NCBI GenBank assembly: GCA_024752435.1
Contig: CP103037.1
Coordinates: 1,922,001-1,986,000, forward strand
Direction: 5' to 3'
Source of the DNA: Allantophomopsis cytisporea
Taxonomy: Eukaryota > Ascomycota > Leotiomycetes > Phacidiales > Phacidiaceae
Length of the DNA stretch: 64,000 nt
The position numbers and the translations under genes were made by a program. Shown in pieces: positions 46,465 through 58,100 of the stretch. Below the pieces are notes generated by a model. The model was not told where the DNA came from. It did not search any database and saw nothing but the letters and a program-made list of their open reading frames with translations. The stretch's first letter is position 1, and each line of letters starts with the position of its first letter.

Positions 46465-48216
46465 TCACCAAAGTTTTAACTCGACGAACAAGTTCGGAAT
46501 CTCAACAGACCCCGTCGGCATGCTCCAGGTAAAGTTCCAGAACTCAAAGTCATTGATCAGAGAATCAGCGCCACCATAAGCCCCCGCAAACGAAAGAGCA
46601 TAACTCTCATTGACGGTGCCCGAGACGGTAATATCAATACCTTGAATATCATCAATACTTGCGACAGTCCTCTTTTTGGTGAAAGTGGAAACCAAGAGGG
46701 TAAATATCGACGTGGAATTTCCATCAGGATATGTGAGATTGAGAGATCCGGGCGCCGCCGCAGCGATAATATGTGCCTCTGTAGCATATAGATTCATCCA
46801 TCCAATGCCATTGCCAGTATTCCATTGGATGACAGCTGGGTTGAAAGTACCCGGATTTATAGCTGGGCCTCCAATAACTGTCTCGTTAAAAGTCTCCGCG
46901 CCAATACTAATGTTGTTCGCCAACCACGCGGTAATATTCCGAGGGTATATGTCGAAGGGGGGCGAGAACGTAGATGAAGTAAAGGTATGCTCGCCCCTGA
47001 AAGTTTCCAATGCAGAGGTGACGTTGGCTGGGATAAGGCTGTTATGGAATTCTGCGAGAATCGCGAAAAGAGGACCGTACGCAAAGTCGGAGTTGTGGGA
47101 CATGACGCCTGGCTTGTTGATAATGGAAGATTTATCCTTTCCAATAATGTTCCACAGATGAAGTGCTAATAAGCTAAGATATTTGTTCATGTCGAACCCG
47201 TAGGATCTGTCCCAAGGTCCAGCAACGTTCTTCATCTCAGGATGCCATAGTTGAGAAACCGATTCCCATGTGTACTGTATCATCGACACACCTTTCTGCT
47301 TCATAATCGAGTCGTCTGGAAGATATTTTGCCCACAGGGACATTGCGAAGAGTGAGACTCCAGTATATGTACCGCTGTTGAACTCCGAAAGTGTATTCGC
47401 TCGATCGAACAAGTCGATTATTTGCCCGGCATAATATTCTCCTGCGGCTGTCATATTGGTATTGTTGATACGGCGTCCTGTCCATCCAGACACGAATGCC
47501 CTCATAATCGACTTTCGTCTCAGTCAGATATGTAACTTTTGTATTATGTTTCAATTAGACTCACCGGATTGCTATATGCCGGGTATAGATTATCATCATC
47601 CACTCCACCAACGCGGTAGGAGTCTCCTACTGTAGCATTATGTAAAGACTCAAGCATCAGAGCCGTAAGATTTGCGGATATCAAGGAACCAAATTCTTCG
47701 AGACCAATGATAAATGCAGTAGCGATGAATCCACGCCAGTTTGGATCCCAAGAGTTGTAGATATTCTTTGGATAAGTTGCATTATTAATTGTTGGTTCTT
47801 CCGGCTCTTTTTGATAATCGCCATACCTAGAGATCAATTATCAGCGCCGAATTTGTACAACCAATTTCCCACCATACTTACCATTGATCTTCAGGGTCCT
47901 GAAATTGACCACTGATCACATTTCTGATAATTCTTTCGGCTTCAGTTGCATCGCTTCCTTCGTGTCGTGCCAATAGACCGATAGCGTACCACGCGGAAGT
48001 TCGAGTCTCATGTCGAAGGGCAGCCGCAGCATCCTCAGCGTAGAGATAGCCGACAGTCTCGTCATAGAAACCATCCAGATATGCCATAGACTCATTGAAG
48101 AGGCCTTGTGCATTAGTAGGCAATGAGGAAACATAAGAAACAGAACTGTTGCCATAATATGGGCTGGCAATTGCCAGCCCAGAAAATGCCAAAGCTGCTG
48201 CAACAGTACGTAACAT
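46465..48216 (-). CDS. Conserved secreted fungal protein, enzyme-like, activity unknown
   Basis: This looks like a secreted protein of a family I associate with ascomycete genomes, but I cannot name its activity. The model has exons 48216-47882, 47826-47565 and 47511-46465, giving 547 residues; introns are GTAAGT..TCTAG and GTGAGT..GAAAG and keep frame. Residues 1-18 form a signal peptide (LRTVAAALAFSGLAIAS). Many Asn-X-Ser/Thr sites suggest glycosylation. Striking Trp/Tyr/Gly-rich motifs are HETRTSAWYAIGLL, WDPNWRGFIATAF, VGGVDDDNLYPAYSNP, EFNSGTYTGVS and GPWDRSYGFDMNKYL. Their alpha-helical spacing would suit an (alpha/alpha)6-barrel glycosidase-like fold, with acidic residues in the GTYTG and WDRSYG regions as candidates; this is inference. 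It is divergent from the APC permease gene, 749 bases away. Confidence 0.8.
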
Positions 48217-48965
48217 AACAAGACAGGTTATTCATGAAAAAATGGAGAAGGGAATTGCTACCGGGAAAAGCGAACATCATGAACTGATATACTCTTGCGC
48301 GCGAATTGTAGCAGTGCCATGGCGCAAACAAGATGCAGCACCTAGTATGCATTGACCCGCCGGCAAGGCTTACCAAAGACGACCGGCTTTCTTCTAAGAA
48401 ACACCCGCTTTTGCATGTATCCAAGACTTTAACGTGAAGTCGTTGCAAGTAGTAATACCAACCGATATCGTGAGGACAGAGAGAGTGGGATTAAGTCTTG
48501 CAATGCGGGGATCTGGCACAATTAAGGCGTTCACTAGCAACGGGCGTCATCGGTGGTTCATCCGTATCATCAAAACGCTTATCCTTATTTCACTGCAGTT
48601 CTTGCCAAGCACCTGCTCTTTTGACTACAGTTCCGAGGCAGCGTTGATCGGGATCAAGTAAAAACCAAAAGTCCCTGTTCTCGGCAACGTTACATTGTTA
48701 ACGAAGCTCGCAACGATATGGTTTGTACTGGCTCTGGGTTTGTGGTGTACACGGTAGTCGGCTGCCCGAGATAACGAAGATAAGGTACGATTGTACACTG
48801 TACTCCTGCTTCTCTGACAGGTCAGAGATCTCCAGGGTGCGATTGAGGCTAGTAAGATGAGCTCGATTCTAGAAATATATACAATGCTATATGGTCTTAG
48901 AGTATTTGTGACTTAGAACAAATGATTCCACTGTCTTCTACTTTCGCCTTTGTATTCTGACAACC
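48217..48965. promoter_or_regulatory. Divergent promoter region, with paired GATA sites
   Basis: This 749-base stretch separates the secreted-protein start (-) from the permease start (+). Two AGATAA sites lie 9 bases apart (GATA cores at 48770 and 48779), about 190 bases before the permease ATG. HGATAR is the binding site of AreA/NIT2 nitrogen regulators. A plus frame at 48434-48661 has no support. Confidence 0.5.
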
Positions 48966-50873
48966 ATGAATACAGAAAGCAAGGACGCCATTGGCGTTTC
49001 TAATACTAGTCCTGATAGTATTGACCATATCAAAGAGTCAATAAATGCCGATGATCTCAGATTGGCTCAGATGGGTTCGATTTGATATACTCTCATATGC
49101 AGATTAGGTCGTCTAATTGGACTCAACAGGCCACAAACAAGAGCTCAAACGACATTTTAATATATTAAGTCTCATTGGACTTGCGTCTACAACAACGATC
49201 TCATGGACTGGTCTTGGTTTAGGATTAACTTCGGAAATCAATGCTGGCGGTCCTGGAGCTGGTTAGAGACTTCTTACCCCCACAAACAGTACCTCTGTAT
49301 TCTAACTTTGAATAAACATAGTCATATATGGATTCATCCTTGTTGCTATTCTCCAATCCTTTCTAGGTGCCTCTCTCGCCGAATTTATATCGGCTTACCC
49401 CACTGAGGGAGGTATGTATCATTGGATAGCAGCCATTGCGCCACGTCGAGCGACAGGATTCTTAAGTTTTGTTACCGGATGGTGTACAGTTGCAGGGTGT
49501 AAGCGTACCATATTATTTTGATTTGACCCCTCTCATAGTTCTGTAGGGATTTTCACTACTGCTTCAACCAACCTCATTTACGCCCAGAACTTCATGGCAC
49601 TGATTGCCTTGTATCATGGGAATTTAGTCCTCAAGACCTGGATGACCTTTCTAGCATATCAGTTGCTGAATCTCATCACGGCTGGTATTGTAATGTTCGC
49701 AAATTTTGCTATTCCTGCGCTGAATAGGTTTTCACGTGAGTGTTGATTGATGTGTAACATTCCGATGAAGGTGATACTGATAGTCTCAGTCTTCTACCTT
49801 CAGATTGCATGGTTTATTGTTATGATTGTGGTAGCAGCCAAGGCCCCAACCCACAGGTCTTATGAATTTGTCTTCAGAACGTGGATCAATGAAACTGGAT
49901 GGCAAAATAATGTCATCTGCTTCATCACAGGCCTGGTCAATCCATTATATAGTCTTGGTGGCTTAGACGGAGTCTCTCATATCACAGAAGAGATGCCAAA
50001 TCCATCCCGCAATGCCCCACTGGCCATTGGTATGTTTCCCCTATCTCCTTGTACGGTGTTCCTACTAACTATCAACAGCTATTACCCTTTCAATTGCCTT
50101 TGTTACAGGGATCACTTACCTAATTACCCTTATGTTCTCCGTGCAAGACTGGACCGCCCTCTCTTCAACTTCGACCGGCCTTCCACTTGCCGAGCTCTTC
50201 TACCAAGCCACCACAACGATTGGCGGCGCCTTTGCGCTCACTTTCATGCTATGGATTGCTCTTGGACCTTGTATGGTTGGATCGCAACTTTCAACTGGCC
50301 GTGTCTTCTGGGCCTTCTCTCGTGATGGCGCGCTCCCTTTCTCAAAGACGTGGTCAAAAGTCAACAAACGCCTCGAGATGCCGTTGAATGCACAGCTTTG
50401 CGTGACAGGAATAGTGGCGGCATTGGGCTGCTTGTATCTTGGCTCTTCTACCGCCTTCAACGCCTTACTTGGCAGTGCCGTCACGATCAACAATCTAGCT
50501 TATTTGGTACCGGTTCTCACAAATGTCCTTACCCAGCGGAAAAACATGCATCATGGTCAGTTCTATATGGGATACACCAAGGGGATGTTTGTGAATATCG
50601 TGACTCTTTGTTGGCTAATTTTCGCAATCGTGTTCTTCTCTTTCCCATATTATAAACCAGTCACAGGTACGTCTTGTTCATCCGGGAAATCAGTATGCTT
50701 GCTAAAAACAAGTAGCTGTTAACATGAATTATACATGTCTTATTGTGGGAGGATTCATGTTAATATTTACGGCATGGTGGTTTATTACTAGAACAGAATA
50801 TACCGAAAGGATGCTAAAGGCGAGAGACGAGAACGATGCAACTATGGAACAGGTCATCTTAGGGTCCAAGTAG
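48966..50873 (+). CDS. APC-superfamily amino acid/choline permease
   Basis: This is a plasma-membrane permease of the amino acid-polyamine-organocation superfamily, of the fungal branch containing GABA (Uga4-like) and choline (Hnm1-like) carriers. The model has seven exons: 48966-49074, 49130-49261, 49322-49498, 49547-49735, 49790-50029, 50079-50666 and 50716-50873, giving 530 residues with every junction in frame. A hydrophilic N-terminus of about 45 residues leads into about twelve membrane segments. Typical motifs are FNILSLIGLASTTTISWTGLG, GPGAVIYGF in helix 2, EFISAYPTEGGMYHW, GWCTVAGW, SLGGLDGVSHITEEMPNPSR, and STGRVFWAFSRDGALPFS. The C-terminal tail is short and charged. The substrate cannot be read from sequence; nitrogenous compounds are likely, and GATA sites upstream would fit nitrogen control. 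Confidence 0.92.
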
Positions 50874-51130
50874 TTGTGGTTACATGTTAATAATCATTAT
50901 GGTAGATGTTTGTCAACAATGTCCCTAATGAACGACTAGCGCCTGTTTACTTAGGTCGTACTGGACATTGAGATTTCTGATGAAGAAAGAAAGTAAATGA
51001 GAGGTCTGCTTTGCAGGATGCAATGAATTGAGTATGTGTGAGTCACAAAAGACCTAGATAATTATTCAAGACTAAGGACACATACTTATACAGTATTCTT
51101 TCTTCCCATGTTTCATATAAAATAATAGAT
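50874..51130. other. Convergent 3' gap, 257 bases
   Basis: This lies between the permease stop and the thioesterase stop. It holds both 3' ends and nothing else that I can see. Confidence 0.6.
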
Positions 51131-52679
51131 CTATCCCATGACGTTTACTGCCTCATCCTGAGTACCCCTGATAGCTATGTAGGGCTCAAGGCTTTTTATA
51201 GTTCTTTGAGCCCTCCTTCTTGCATCGAGATATACCATAAACTGTGAATATGTTTGCGGGATGATTTTAACATCCTTCTTGACCTCAAAGGTGTAATTGA
51301 ACTGCCCTGTGGGCTTCGTTTCTCCATGCTCCACATTCCGGATCTTGGAGTCGACTCGGATTTGAATGTAAGTCGATCCCTCTGGAGAAGCTTTCACATC
51401 ACCCTCCGTCTTGACAACCGGTGAATCGGTGTAAGCGACTTGTGCGGTTAAATACAACACACTTCCAACAGGTACAGGATTCTCAAACGTCGATGGATCT
51501 AATGCTACAAAAGCTGGTCTGCTGTGAGAGATTGCTGAAGCACAAGTGAAGGCTAATTCAAATGTTGACTTCAGTAGGAACCCACCAAAAATCATGAAAT
51601 TCGCTCGATTGCGATATTGCGGTTGCATGATTTGAACTGTTTGGATTCGACTTGCGTCCATGTAAACTGCATTCTCCGGCTTTTTAATTGGGGTGTTTGG
51701 ATCTACACTATCAGCAAGCATTCGATTCATATAAAAACTTTTCGTATATACCATGATAATCAAGCTGCTGTATCCACAGTGCGTGAATAAGGTCAGATTC
51801 CTCGTCATCGGGTGTTTGCTTGCGTAGAGCTGTCTTTGCTAGCTCTTTCTTCAAAGCATGATTCTGTTGTCCTCGATTGAAAAGACGCTGCTCCCTTTCG
51901 TTTTCAATCCTCAATGGACTCAGAGCAACAGGCCGCTTTGTCTTTGGGTCAAGAGAAACCTTCTTCTATTAGCAATACGTTGTTTTTCTCGAGTGTTCAA
52001 TAGTTTACCATCGTGAAAGTGCAAGTCATAAGGATGTCATCATCTTCAATAGTCTGACCTTCCGCTGGTGCTTTCGCAACTTGGAGAGAAATTTCCATGC
52101 TACTTCTTCCCGTAGAAAAGGTGACCTGGCCGCTTAGCTCTAGATCACAAATCTCACTCAATGGTCGCCGAAGTGCGATTCTGTCAACAGCTGCAGTCAC
52201 AGTCATGACAGAATCACCTGCATGCTTGTAGGCAACAACACCAGCAAGCGCATCTAGGTCCATGAAAATGGTGCCCAATCTGATATGGCCAGAAGAATTA
52301 ATGTAGGAGTCAAGTAACCAAGGATCTTTCGCCAAGGGGAGGAGCTAGTTTGAGTTAGAAGCCGAACATGTTAACAAGTTTTGATACTTACTACTCGGTG
52401 AAAGCTCTCAGACATGGTCTTTGGACGAAGTTCAGGTTGAGGGGCTTTTGACCGCTCGGATGAAGTAGCCGTATTTCCAATTTCCTGCGCCTTCTTTTTC
52501 TTGAGGGCCTCAATGAAGGGTATCTGCATTCTCATGGCCGTCAATTCGCTATACACACCGTCGATCATGTTTGGCGCTTTGGTGGAAAAAGCTACACCTG
52601 TATACTGAGGTCGCAGGAATTGTGCATATCTTCGGCCGCCAGGCAAAAGCCTGGCAACAAAAGTACGACAGTGTGACAT
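51131..52679 (-). CDS. Acyl-CoA thioesterase, double hot-dog (ACOT9/10-like), probably mitochondrial
   Basis: This enzyme should hydrolyse acyl-CoA to free fatty acid and CoA. The model has exons 52679-52392, 52344-52009, 51959-51752 and 51702-51131, giving 467 residues. Residues 1-35 are Arg/Ser-rich with few acids, fitting a mitochondrial targeting peptide. Two hot-dog domains follow: the first around LLPLAKDPWLLDSY, SSGHIRLGTIFMDLDALAG and AVDRIALRRPL; the second around VYMDASRIQTVQIMQPQYRNRANFMIFGGFLLKSTFELAF. The second carries the QIMQPQYRN..IFGG signature typical of ACOT9-like proteins. The third intron needs the acceptor GTGTAG at 51703 rather than the nearer GATAG, which would create a stop. 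Convergent with the permease gene. Confidence 0.88.
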
Positions 52680-53439
52680 GTTAGGAAAACAAGAATGAAG
52701 TCTCCAGGCCTAAAATAAAATGTATTAGATAGTAGAAATCCTTTCGGTTGTTTACGGATATTTCGGTAGGAGACGCACGAACTCCCGAGCTCCTGAAGTG
52801 CGAGCTTATCTGACTTTAGGAGTCGACGATAACCAATTTCAGTGGAGCCGGAACGGAGCTACATTCTTCCATATCACCTCCAATCTGGCACGTTCACTTG
52901 CGTGAAGTTTAAGATATATTCGAAAGGTCTCGACGAAGACATTTTCTTCATTGTATCTCTTACTGACTGCCATCTGAGAGTTGTTTTACAGTCACTAACG
53001 CGTGATATCCCGCTCGTAGCATCTTGTCCCGGCGCTCGGAGCACTTCTTCGGCACCTCTTTCAGCTGCACCATCCATATGCTGGGAAGCCGTCTCTGCTG
53101 TAACAAAATGATGTCCTTGTATAGCATTCGCAAAATGTCACCACACCTGCTCAACAAACTAAGTTTCGTGATTGGACTTAGTGTGTGGTTCGATTCTGAG
53201 GATTCACCTTATTTGCCGTTCATGTAAATAGTCTCATTCTTGGTTGAAGTCCTAGGGCTTCAAAGCGTTACAAAATTACAATCACAATGATATAGAGACT
53301 GGAGGATTGAAGGACAATAGATAATTTAGCATCAACTGTACCGCCTGATATTGCCCTTAGAGCGCTCTCTGTACTCAGGATCTCATGATGTACAGTCACC
53401 GGTCGACAGACTGCTATTGCTTTGCCATTCTCAGAGTCT
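52680..53439. other. Intergenic region, 760 bases
   Basis: This holds the thioesterase promoter and the 3' end of the NmrA-like gene, both on the minus strand. Overlapping frames around 52842-53227 on both strands carry no motif or splice support. Confidence 0.55.
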
Positions 53440-54562
53440 TCACGAGGTGAGAACGTCAGACCAATCTGCTTTCTTGAAGAATTCTTCCAAGCTTGTCATC
53501 GGACACTCTATACCAGCCTTTGGCATACGTTAGCTTATACATCACCAAATTCTATCTAACTGGACTTCACCTTTCTAATATCTGCCGCCTTCAGAAGTGT
53601 TTTGTCACCTCCATCATATCCTGGATAAGTGGAGTATGCCCACATGTCTGCAAGTTCCCTACCAAGCTCGGTATCAGGGGAATTTGCGACAAATTGGTCA
53701 ATAGTAACTTCACGGTATTTTGTAGGGATATTGTAAAGTCGAGTCCAAATGCGTTGGTACTCGGTCCAACTACATGTATCGCCTTCTGCCATGTAACTCT
53801 TGCCTGGTGGCAACTGCGAGACGGCATACACAAAGTTGCCCATATCAGTATTGATATCAATGTGAGGAACTTTCGCATCGGGAGAACATGGGAAGCTCAT
53901 CTCGAAACTTCCTTCGGGAAGCTTTGAAGAAAGGTCAAAATGGGTCAAAAGCATATACGAATATCAGTACTAACCTTGCCAAAGTACGCGCCTGGAGCAA
54001 GCTTATAGCTAGTCATGAAATATCCCGTCTGAATACAGGACATCTTCTCCGCCAATTTGGCGTGCTTCTCCTTCACATAATCCGGAAAAACATCAGCTTT
54101 AGCATCGAAATGGTACAACCCTTTGAAAGCTCCATTGCTACACTTTCCACCATGACTTAAAGTTGAAGCAATAAACCCATTCTCATCTAAAGTTTCCACT
54201 GTTTGTGCGGCTGCATCAGAAATGTTTTTCCCTTGTTGCAACTCCACATCATAAGCATATTTGCGACACGAAATCCCCGCTTCAGCAGCCTTCTGTCTGC
54301 AATCTGGGCGGGAAAATGGTTCCCAGTAATTCGTGACGCTGAAGATTAGATTTGCGCCGGCGAAGGCGGATGTCACTTCAGACAAAGACTCTAGGTTTGC
54401 TGAGACGATTTCAATTCCTTGAGAGGCGAGTGCAAGAGCCGCAGATGAGGAGGCATTTCGTGTCAGACCTCGCACACGGTACTTAGGGTCACAGAGGAAG
54501 CGTTGTGCTACAGAACCGCCTTGATTCCCAGTCACGCCAACTATGACGATGAGTTTCGACAT
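53440..54562 (-). CDS. NmrA-like family NAD(P)-binding protein
   Basis: This is an atypical short-chain dehydrogenase of the NmrA/HSCARG family. Such proteins bind NAD(P) and act as redox-sensing regulators or reductases; Aspergillus NmrA inhibits the nitrogen factor AreA. The model has exons 54562-53975, 53921-53571 and 53517-53440, giving 338 residues; both introns are phase 0 (GTTAGT..CAAAG and GTGAAG..CAAAG). The N-terminal Rossmann motif is VGVTGNQGGSVAQ (about residues 8-20), followed by YRVRGLTRN, IVSANLESLSEV, and ANLIFSVTNYWEP, all typical of the family. I chose Met at 54562 (MSKLIVIVGVTG) over the in-frame Met at 54574 because family members begin right before the first strand. Being near other metabolic genes says little; a general redox or regulatory role is the safe reading. 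Confidence 0.9.
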
Positions 54563-55155
54563 ATTCAAGTGCAATGAGGCGAGAGAAGGCGACGAGGAAG
54601 AGAGGTTTTCAAATAAGTTTCGGATGAGCCTTTTATTCTGAGTCGATAGAGCGTCCGAGTGTGTCTCGCCTTATCATTCTCTCATGTATTTATAAGCGTG
54701 CATATTCGTCATTCGCCTAGCATTTTGACATGGAGCAGAATGTATAGCGAGGATCATCAACCACCTCACTTTGACAACTATCATTGCCATATATGTTCAA
54801 TCTAGGGAAGCAACATTGAACAACAAATTATGAAGTCGAAGCTATGTATTGCTGTTACAGAACACCAATTATGATGCTGAGACTAAAATCTCAATGTAAC
54901 TATGCTCCATTAATACAAATTTTCAGCTCTCATATAATCTTGATACCAATACATATTTAACCTTCATAGTAACATAATAGTTCATAGTCGTGTTCGACTC
55001 CATTAGGGTATCCCGTCCTACAAAATACAAATCCACCTCCATGCGCCGAAAGTAACTGCATATGAAACCAGTCTCCAAAAGCCCCGACTCCGAGGGAGTG
55101 ACCATTCTGATACTGGTACACTCTCAATGCAACAAAGTCCCTCATGCCCCCCTCA
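54563..55155. other. Intergenic region, 593 bases
   Basis: This contains the NmrA-like gene promoter and the 3' end of the wall protein gene. Two overlapping minus frames at 55178-54923 lie mostly downstream of the wall protein stop and have no support. Confidence 0.55.
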
Positions 55156-58100
55156 CTAAACCAATAAAAATCCAACACCGATCGCTATGCACAAAGAAAC
55201 GATCGTTTTCCCTGGAGGGAAGACAGAAACTGCTGTAGCTTTGCTACTTGAAGTCGCCGAAGACGCGCCTATAGTCGCGCTCGACGACTCCGTATTCGAG
55301 GGAGACACAGTCGTAGACGCTAAGCCGAGACCCATGGGCCCGATACTAATAGTTTGACCGGCGATGATATCAGTCGTCTGAGTAGCGCCAGGGCCGATAG
55401 TGAACGTGGTGCCGTCGACGACAGCTATAATAGAGCCTATCTCAGTAACAGTGACGCTACCAACCGTGAGGAGGCGAGTAGCCAGGCCGTTGAGAGGAAT
55501 GCCGACGGTTGTACCGGCATACACAATACCTGAGGGCGAGAGAGTGATGGTGTGGCCGTCAATGACGGTCGTTGTTGACGACATAGAGAGATTTACGGTA
55601 TAGGTTGTACCATCAATTACGGCTATTGTGCTACCAATCTCAGTGATGGCCACACCACCAGCTGTGAGAATTGAGGTAGAACTTGGAGCGGGCGTAATGA
55701 TCTCTTTGTCGTCTATGGCTACTCCTGAAGGCCCGATCACTACTGTTTCGCTATTGATGGTCTTCGTAGCTAAGGATGCGCCCGATCCGTAGGTATAAGT
55801 TGTACCATCAAAAGCGACTAAATTTGAACCAATCTCTGTCATAGTGATACCATCCGTGGTGATGACGCTTATTGCCTCTCCCTGTGCATCAATAACTTCT
55901 TTCCCAGAAACCATTAATGATCCGTCTGATCCGATACTCATTGTCTGGCCACTAGCAGTTATTGTAGTAGGACTAGCACCTGGTCCATATGTCAAGGTCT
56001 GCTCATTTACAACTGCGATGGTCGAGCCTATTTCTGTGATCGTCATCCCATCGACTGTCAAGATGCTGGTTGGGCTCGATGCTAGAGCTGTGATGACTTG
56101 CTTCCCGTTAACCTTAACACCAGCCGAATCCACCACAAAAGGCTCGCCGTTCACTAGCTCTGTGGTCGCAGAAGATTCAAGCCCATATGTCAAAGTCATC
56201 GAGTTGATGACCACAACATGTGAGCCTATCTTTGTAAGTTCGAATCCATTGGCTGATAGAGTCTGAGTTGCCTGCACGCCGAATAAAGTTTTCCCACCTA
56301 CAGCTACGCCTTGATTTCCAACGCTTACCACCTCACCATTAACTGTCATCTCTGTGGCAGTGGAAGCGTCAGAACCATAATTGTAGAGTTTGCCGTTGAT
56401 GATTGCAGCACTTGGTCCAATTTGGGTAATCACAACTCCTCCAAGGACAACCGTTGATGTTGGGAGCATGCCGGCAGGTTGAACAGTAGTCCCTACGAAT
56501 CCAAGTCCGTTTGGTCCAATCGATACTGACTCCCCGTTGATCACAGTTGTAAAAGATTGTAAGGTGGAGCCATATGAGTATGTTTTACCACCAATGACTA
56601 ATTCTGAACTTCCTAGAAGCAGAGGGATTCCTCCGATAGTTGTCGAAGTTAGCCAAGCCCCATCGGCAGCATGAGACAGGGTAGCCCCCAAAGCGACAAC
56701 TTTAGACGGACTGATGGCAAATGATTGACCATCAACAAGAACTGTACTTGGATATGCTGAATCGAAAGTAGTACCATCGATTATTGCATTTGTGGGAGAT
56801 ATGAGGACTGGGATATTATTAATATTTGTCGTGACCGGAGCAGATGCTGCACCACCAGCCACAGACCCAGCAGCAGTAGGAATGGCAATCCTAGAACCAA
56901 GAGCAGCAACTTTTGATGGACTGATCGCAAATGTTTGGCCATCCACGATCACTGACGTAGGCCTTGACGAGTCAAAGGTGGAGCCATCAATCACAACATT
57001 GGTAGGAGAAATGACAATTGGAACGTTGTTAATATTCGTGGTGATTGTCGCAGCGGCAGCTCCTGCTACACCAGCTGGAAGAGCGACAGTATATCCTGCA
57101 GCAGATACTCCAGAAAGGCCTATGTTGATTGTTTGTCCATTTAGTACGATGGATGTAGGTTGCGCAAGATTATAGGTCTGAGCATTAATAACCACGTTCG
57201 TTGGGGAAATAACAACAGGGATGTTGTTGATATTTGTTGTTATAGGCGCTGCTGCTGCTCCGACAACTGCAGCCGCAATAGCGACAGTGGTACCTGGTGT
57301 GTACACTTGAGATGGGTTAATGTTAATAGTTTGTCCATTGACTACAACAGAAGTAGGCTGTGCCGAATTGGCGATCGTCTGGCCATTGACGACAACATTC
57401 GAAGGTGAACCAACTACAACAACGCCTCCAATAGTAGCTGTCGTTGTACCTCCAGCTTGATCTTGACTCCCGCCTTGTCCGTTCGAGTTGGATGATCCAG
57501 AACCACCAGAAGTTGATCCTACGTTGCCGTTCGAGCCACTTGAACCGGAGTTATCAGAATTACCAGAGCCAGTTCCTGGCGATGAAGATCCAGAGCTTCC
57601 TCCGCTTCCACTTCCAGAGTTGCCAGATCCTCCTGAGCCTCCATTGGAACTTCCACCACTCCCACTCCCGTCGGAAGATCCGCCACTGTTCCCACCCGAA
57701 CTGCCCGTGTTTCCGTCTGTGGATCCGCTGTTTCCAGATCCCGATCCCGATAGCGATCCGCCTGAACCATTACTGCCCGAGGAAGTCCCGCCAGACGACC
57801 CTCCATTCGAGTCACTCCCGCCAGATCCGCTTCCTCCTGAGCTATTTGAACCCGAACCTCCTGAACTCCCAGAACTTCCCGAGTTTCCTGAGCCTCCAGA
57901 ACTACCTGAGCTTCCAGAACCCCCCGAGCCCCCACTTGAACTACTCCCGCCAGAGTTTCCTGAAACGCCACTCGGTGCGCCATCGCTTGAACCACTTCCG
58001 CTTGAACCGCCCACAGAAGATCCCAAAACCTTACTTGTGGTACTTACAGGCACTTGCGTTGTGCTCGTTGGTTGATTGCCATAATGTGGGGGCAGATGAC

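Noticed and set aside
51690..51760. Apparent frameshift between the two halves of the acyl-CoA thioesterase
   Set aside because: An intron from GTATAT (51751) to GTGTAG (51703) restores the frame exactly, giving LDYHDPNTP, so no disruption needs to be assumed.
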